Below, in pieces: positions 5,944-5,993 of a stretch of DNA of 5,993 nucleotides. Within the stretch, counting starts at the first letter, position 1; each line of letters starts with the position of its first letter. The position numbers and the translations under genes are program-made. The notes below the pieces were generated by a model that had not been told where the DNA came from, searched no databases, and worked only from the letters and a program-made list of their open reading frames with translations. The stretch comes from Coriobacteriales bacterium. GTDB taxonomy: Bacteria; Actinomycetota; Coriobacteriia; Coriobacteriales; CADBOM01. Location: NCBI GenBank assembly GCA_017515355.1, contig JAFWGD010000241.1:1-5993 (forward strand), read 5' to 3'.

Positions 5944-5993
5944 ATGGAAGCCCAAGAGCTAGAGATGCAGATGAAGCAGGCAACTCCGTTGGA
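5944..5993 (+). CDS. unidentified protein, N-terminus only (3' end outside window)
   Basis: An ATG at 5944-5946, 2 bp past the accC TGA, opens a frame that continues to the window end (16 full codons, starting MEAQELEMQMKQATP). GAGGTG at 5933-5938 is a good ribosome site at 5 bases, and the spacing matches the rest of the operon, so this is very probably a real, cotranscribed gene. The visible residues are hydrophilic and contain no domain motif. They lack the N-terminal Asp-Leu-Asn-Cys-Asp signature that PxpA (LamB/YcsF) proteins usually show in their first dozen residues, though an extended PxpA is not excluded. A transporter or another operon enzyme is equally possible. No function is assigned. 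Confidence 0.7.
   Translation, partial: MEAQELEMQMKQATPL

Noticed and set aside
1..5993. Apparent abundance of GATC and GATTC words
   Set aside because: They look frequent by eye, but ATC isoleucine codons after G-ending codons and GAT-TC codon pairs explain this. No count against a codon-matched background was possible.

Overview
The window is about 6 kb of compact bacterial chromosome, moderately GC-rich by eye. Codons often end in C or G, genes are tightly packed, and Shine-Dalgarno sites are clear. It holds seven protein-coding genes, two of them cut by the window edges. No RNA gene, insertion sequence, integrase, CRISPR array or phage gene is visible. The gene mix (CapA-family protein, meso-diaminopimelate dehydrogenase, a pxpB-pxpC pair with its own biotin carrier and biotin carboxylase) fits an anaerobic Gram-positive such as a Coriobacteriia-type actinomycete or a GC-richer Clostridia relative. 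That placement is inference only.

Layout. 1-408 (+) is the C-terminal end of a CapA/PGA_cap-family protein. It converges on apt (429-968, -), adenine phosphoribosyltransferase, with only 20 bp between the stop codons. Upstream of apt on the same strand lies ddh (1091-2074, -), meso-diaminopimelate D-dehydrogenase. The ddh-apt gap holds a strong intrinsic terminator for ddh and, overlapping its T-tract, a plausible apt promoter. An AT-rich divergent spacer (2075-2299) separates ddh from a rightward operon: pxpB (2300-3025), pxpC (3026-4096), accB (4099-4581), accC (4592-5941), and a gene whose first 16 codons are visible (5944-5993). The operon's intergenic gaps are 0, 2, 10 and 2 bp, each gene has its own ribosome binding site, and no internal terminator is seen, so one mRNA with coupled translation is likely.

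How the genes fit together. PxpB and PxpC are homologous to the two halves of the carboxyltransferase region of urea carboxylase. Elsewhere they form 5-oxoprolinase with PxpA. Here they are followed directly by a biotin carrier protein with its biotinyl-lysine motif and a full-length biotin carboxylase with its catalytic residues intact. The four genes therefore encode, as separate polypeptides, all the modules of a urea-carboxylase-type enzyme. No allophanate hydrolase, accA/accD or pxpA is seen, although the window ends 50 bp into the next gene. The substrate (5-oxoproline, urea or guanidine, another amide, or ordinary acetyl-CoA for the AccBC part) cannot be decided from this window. This operon is the most interesting item. 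Apt and ddh look like ordinary purine-salvage and lysine/peptidoglycan genes.
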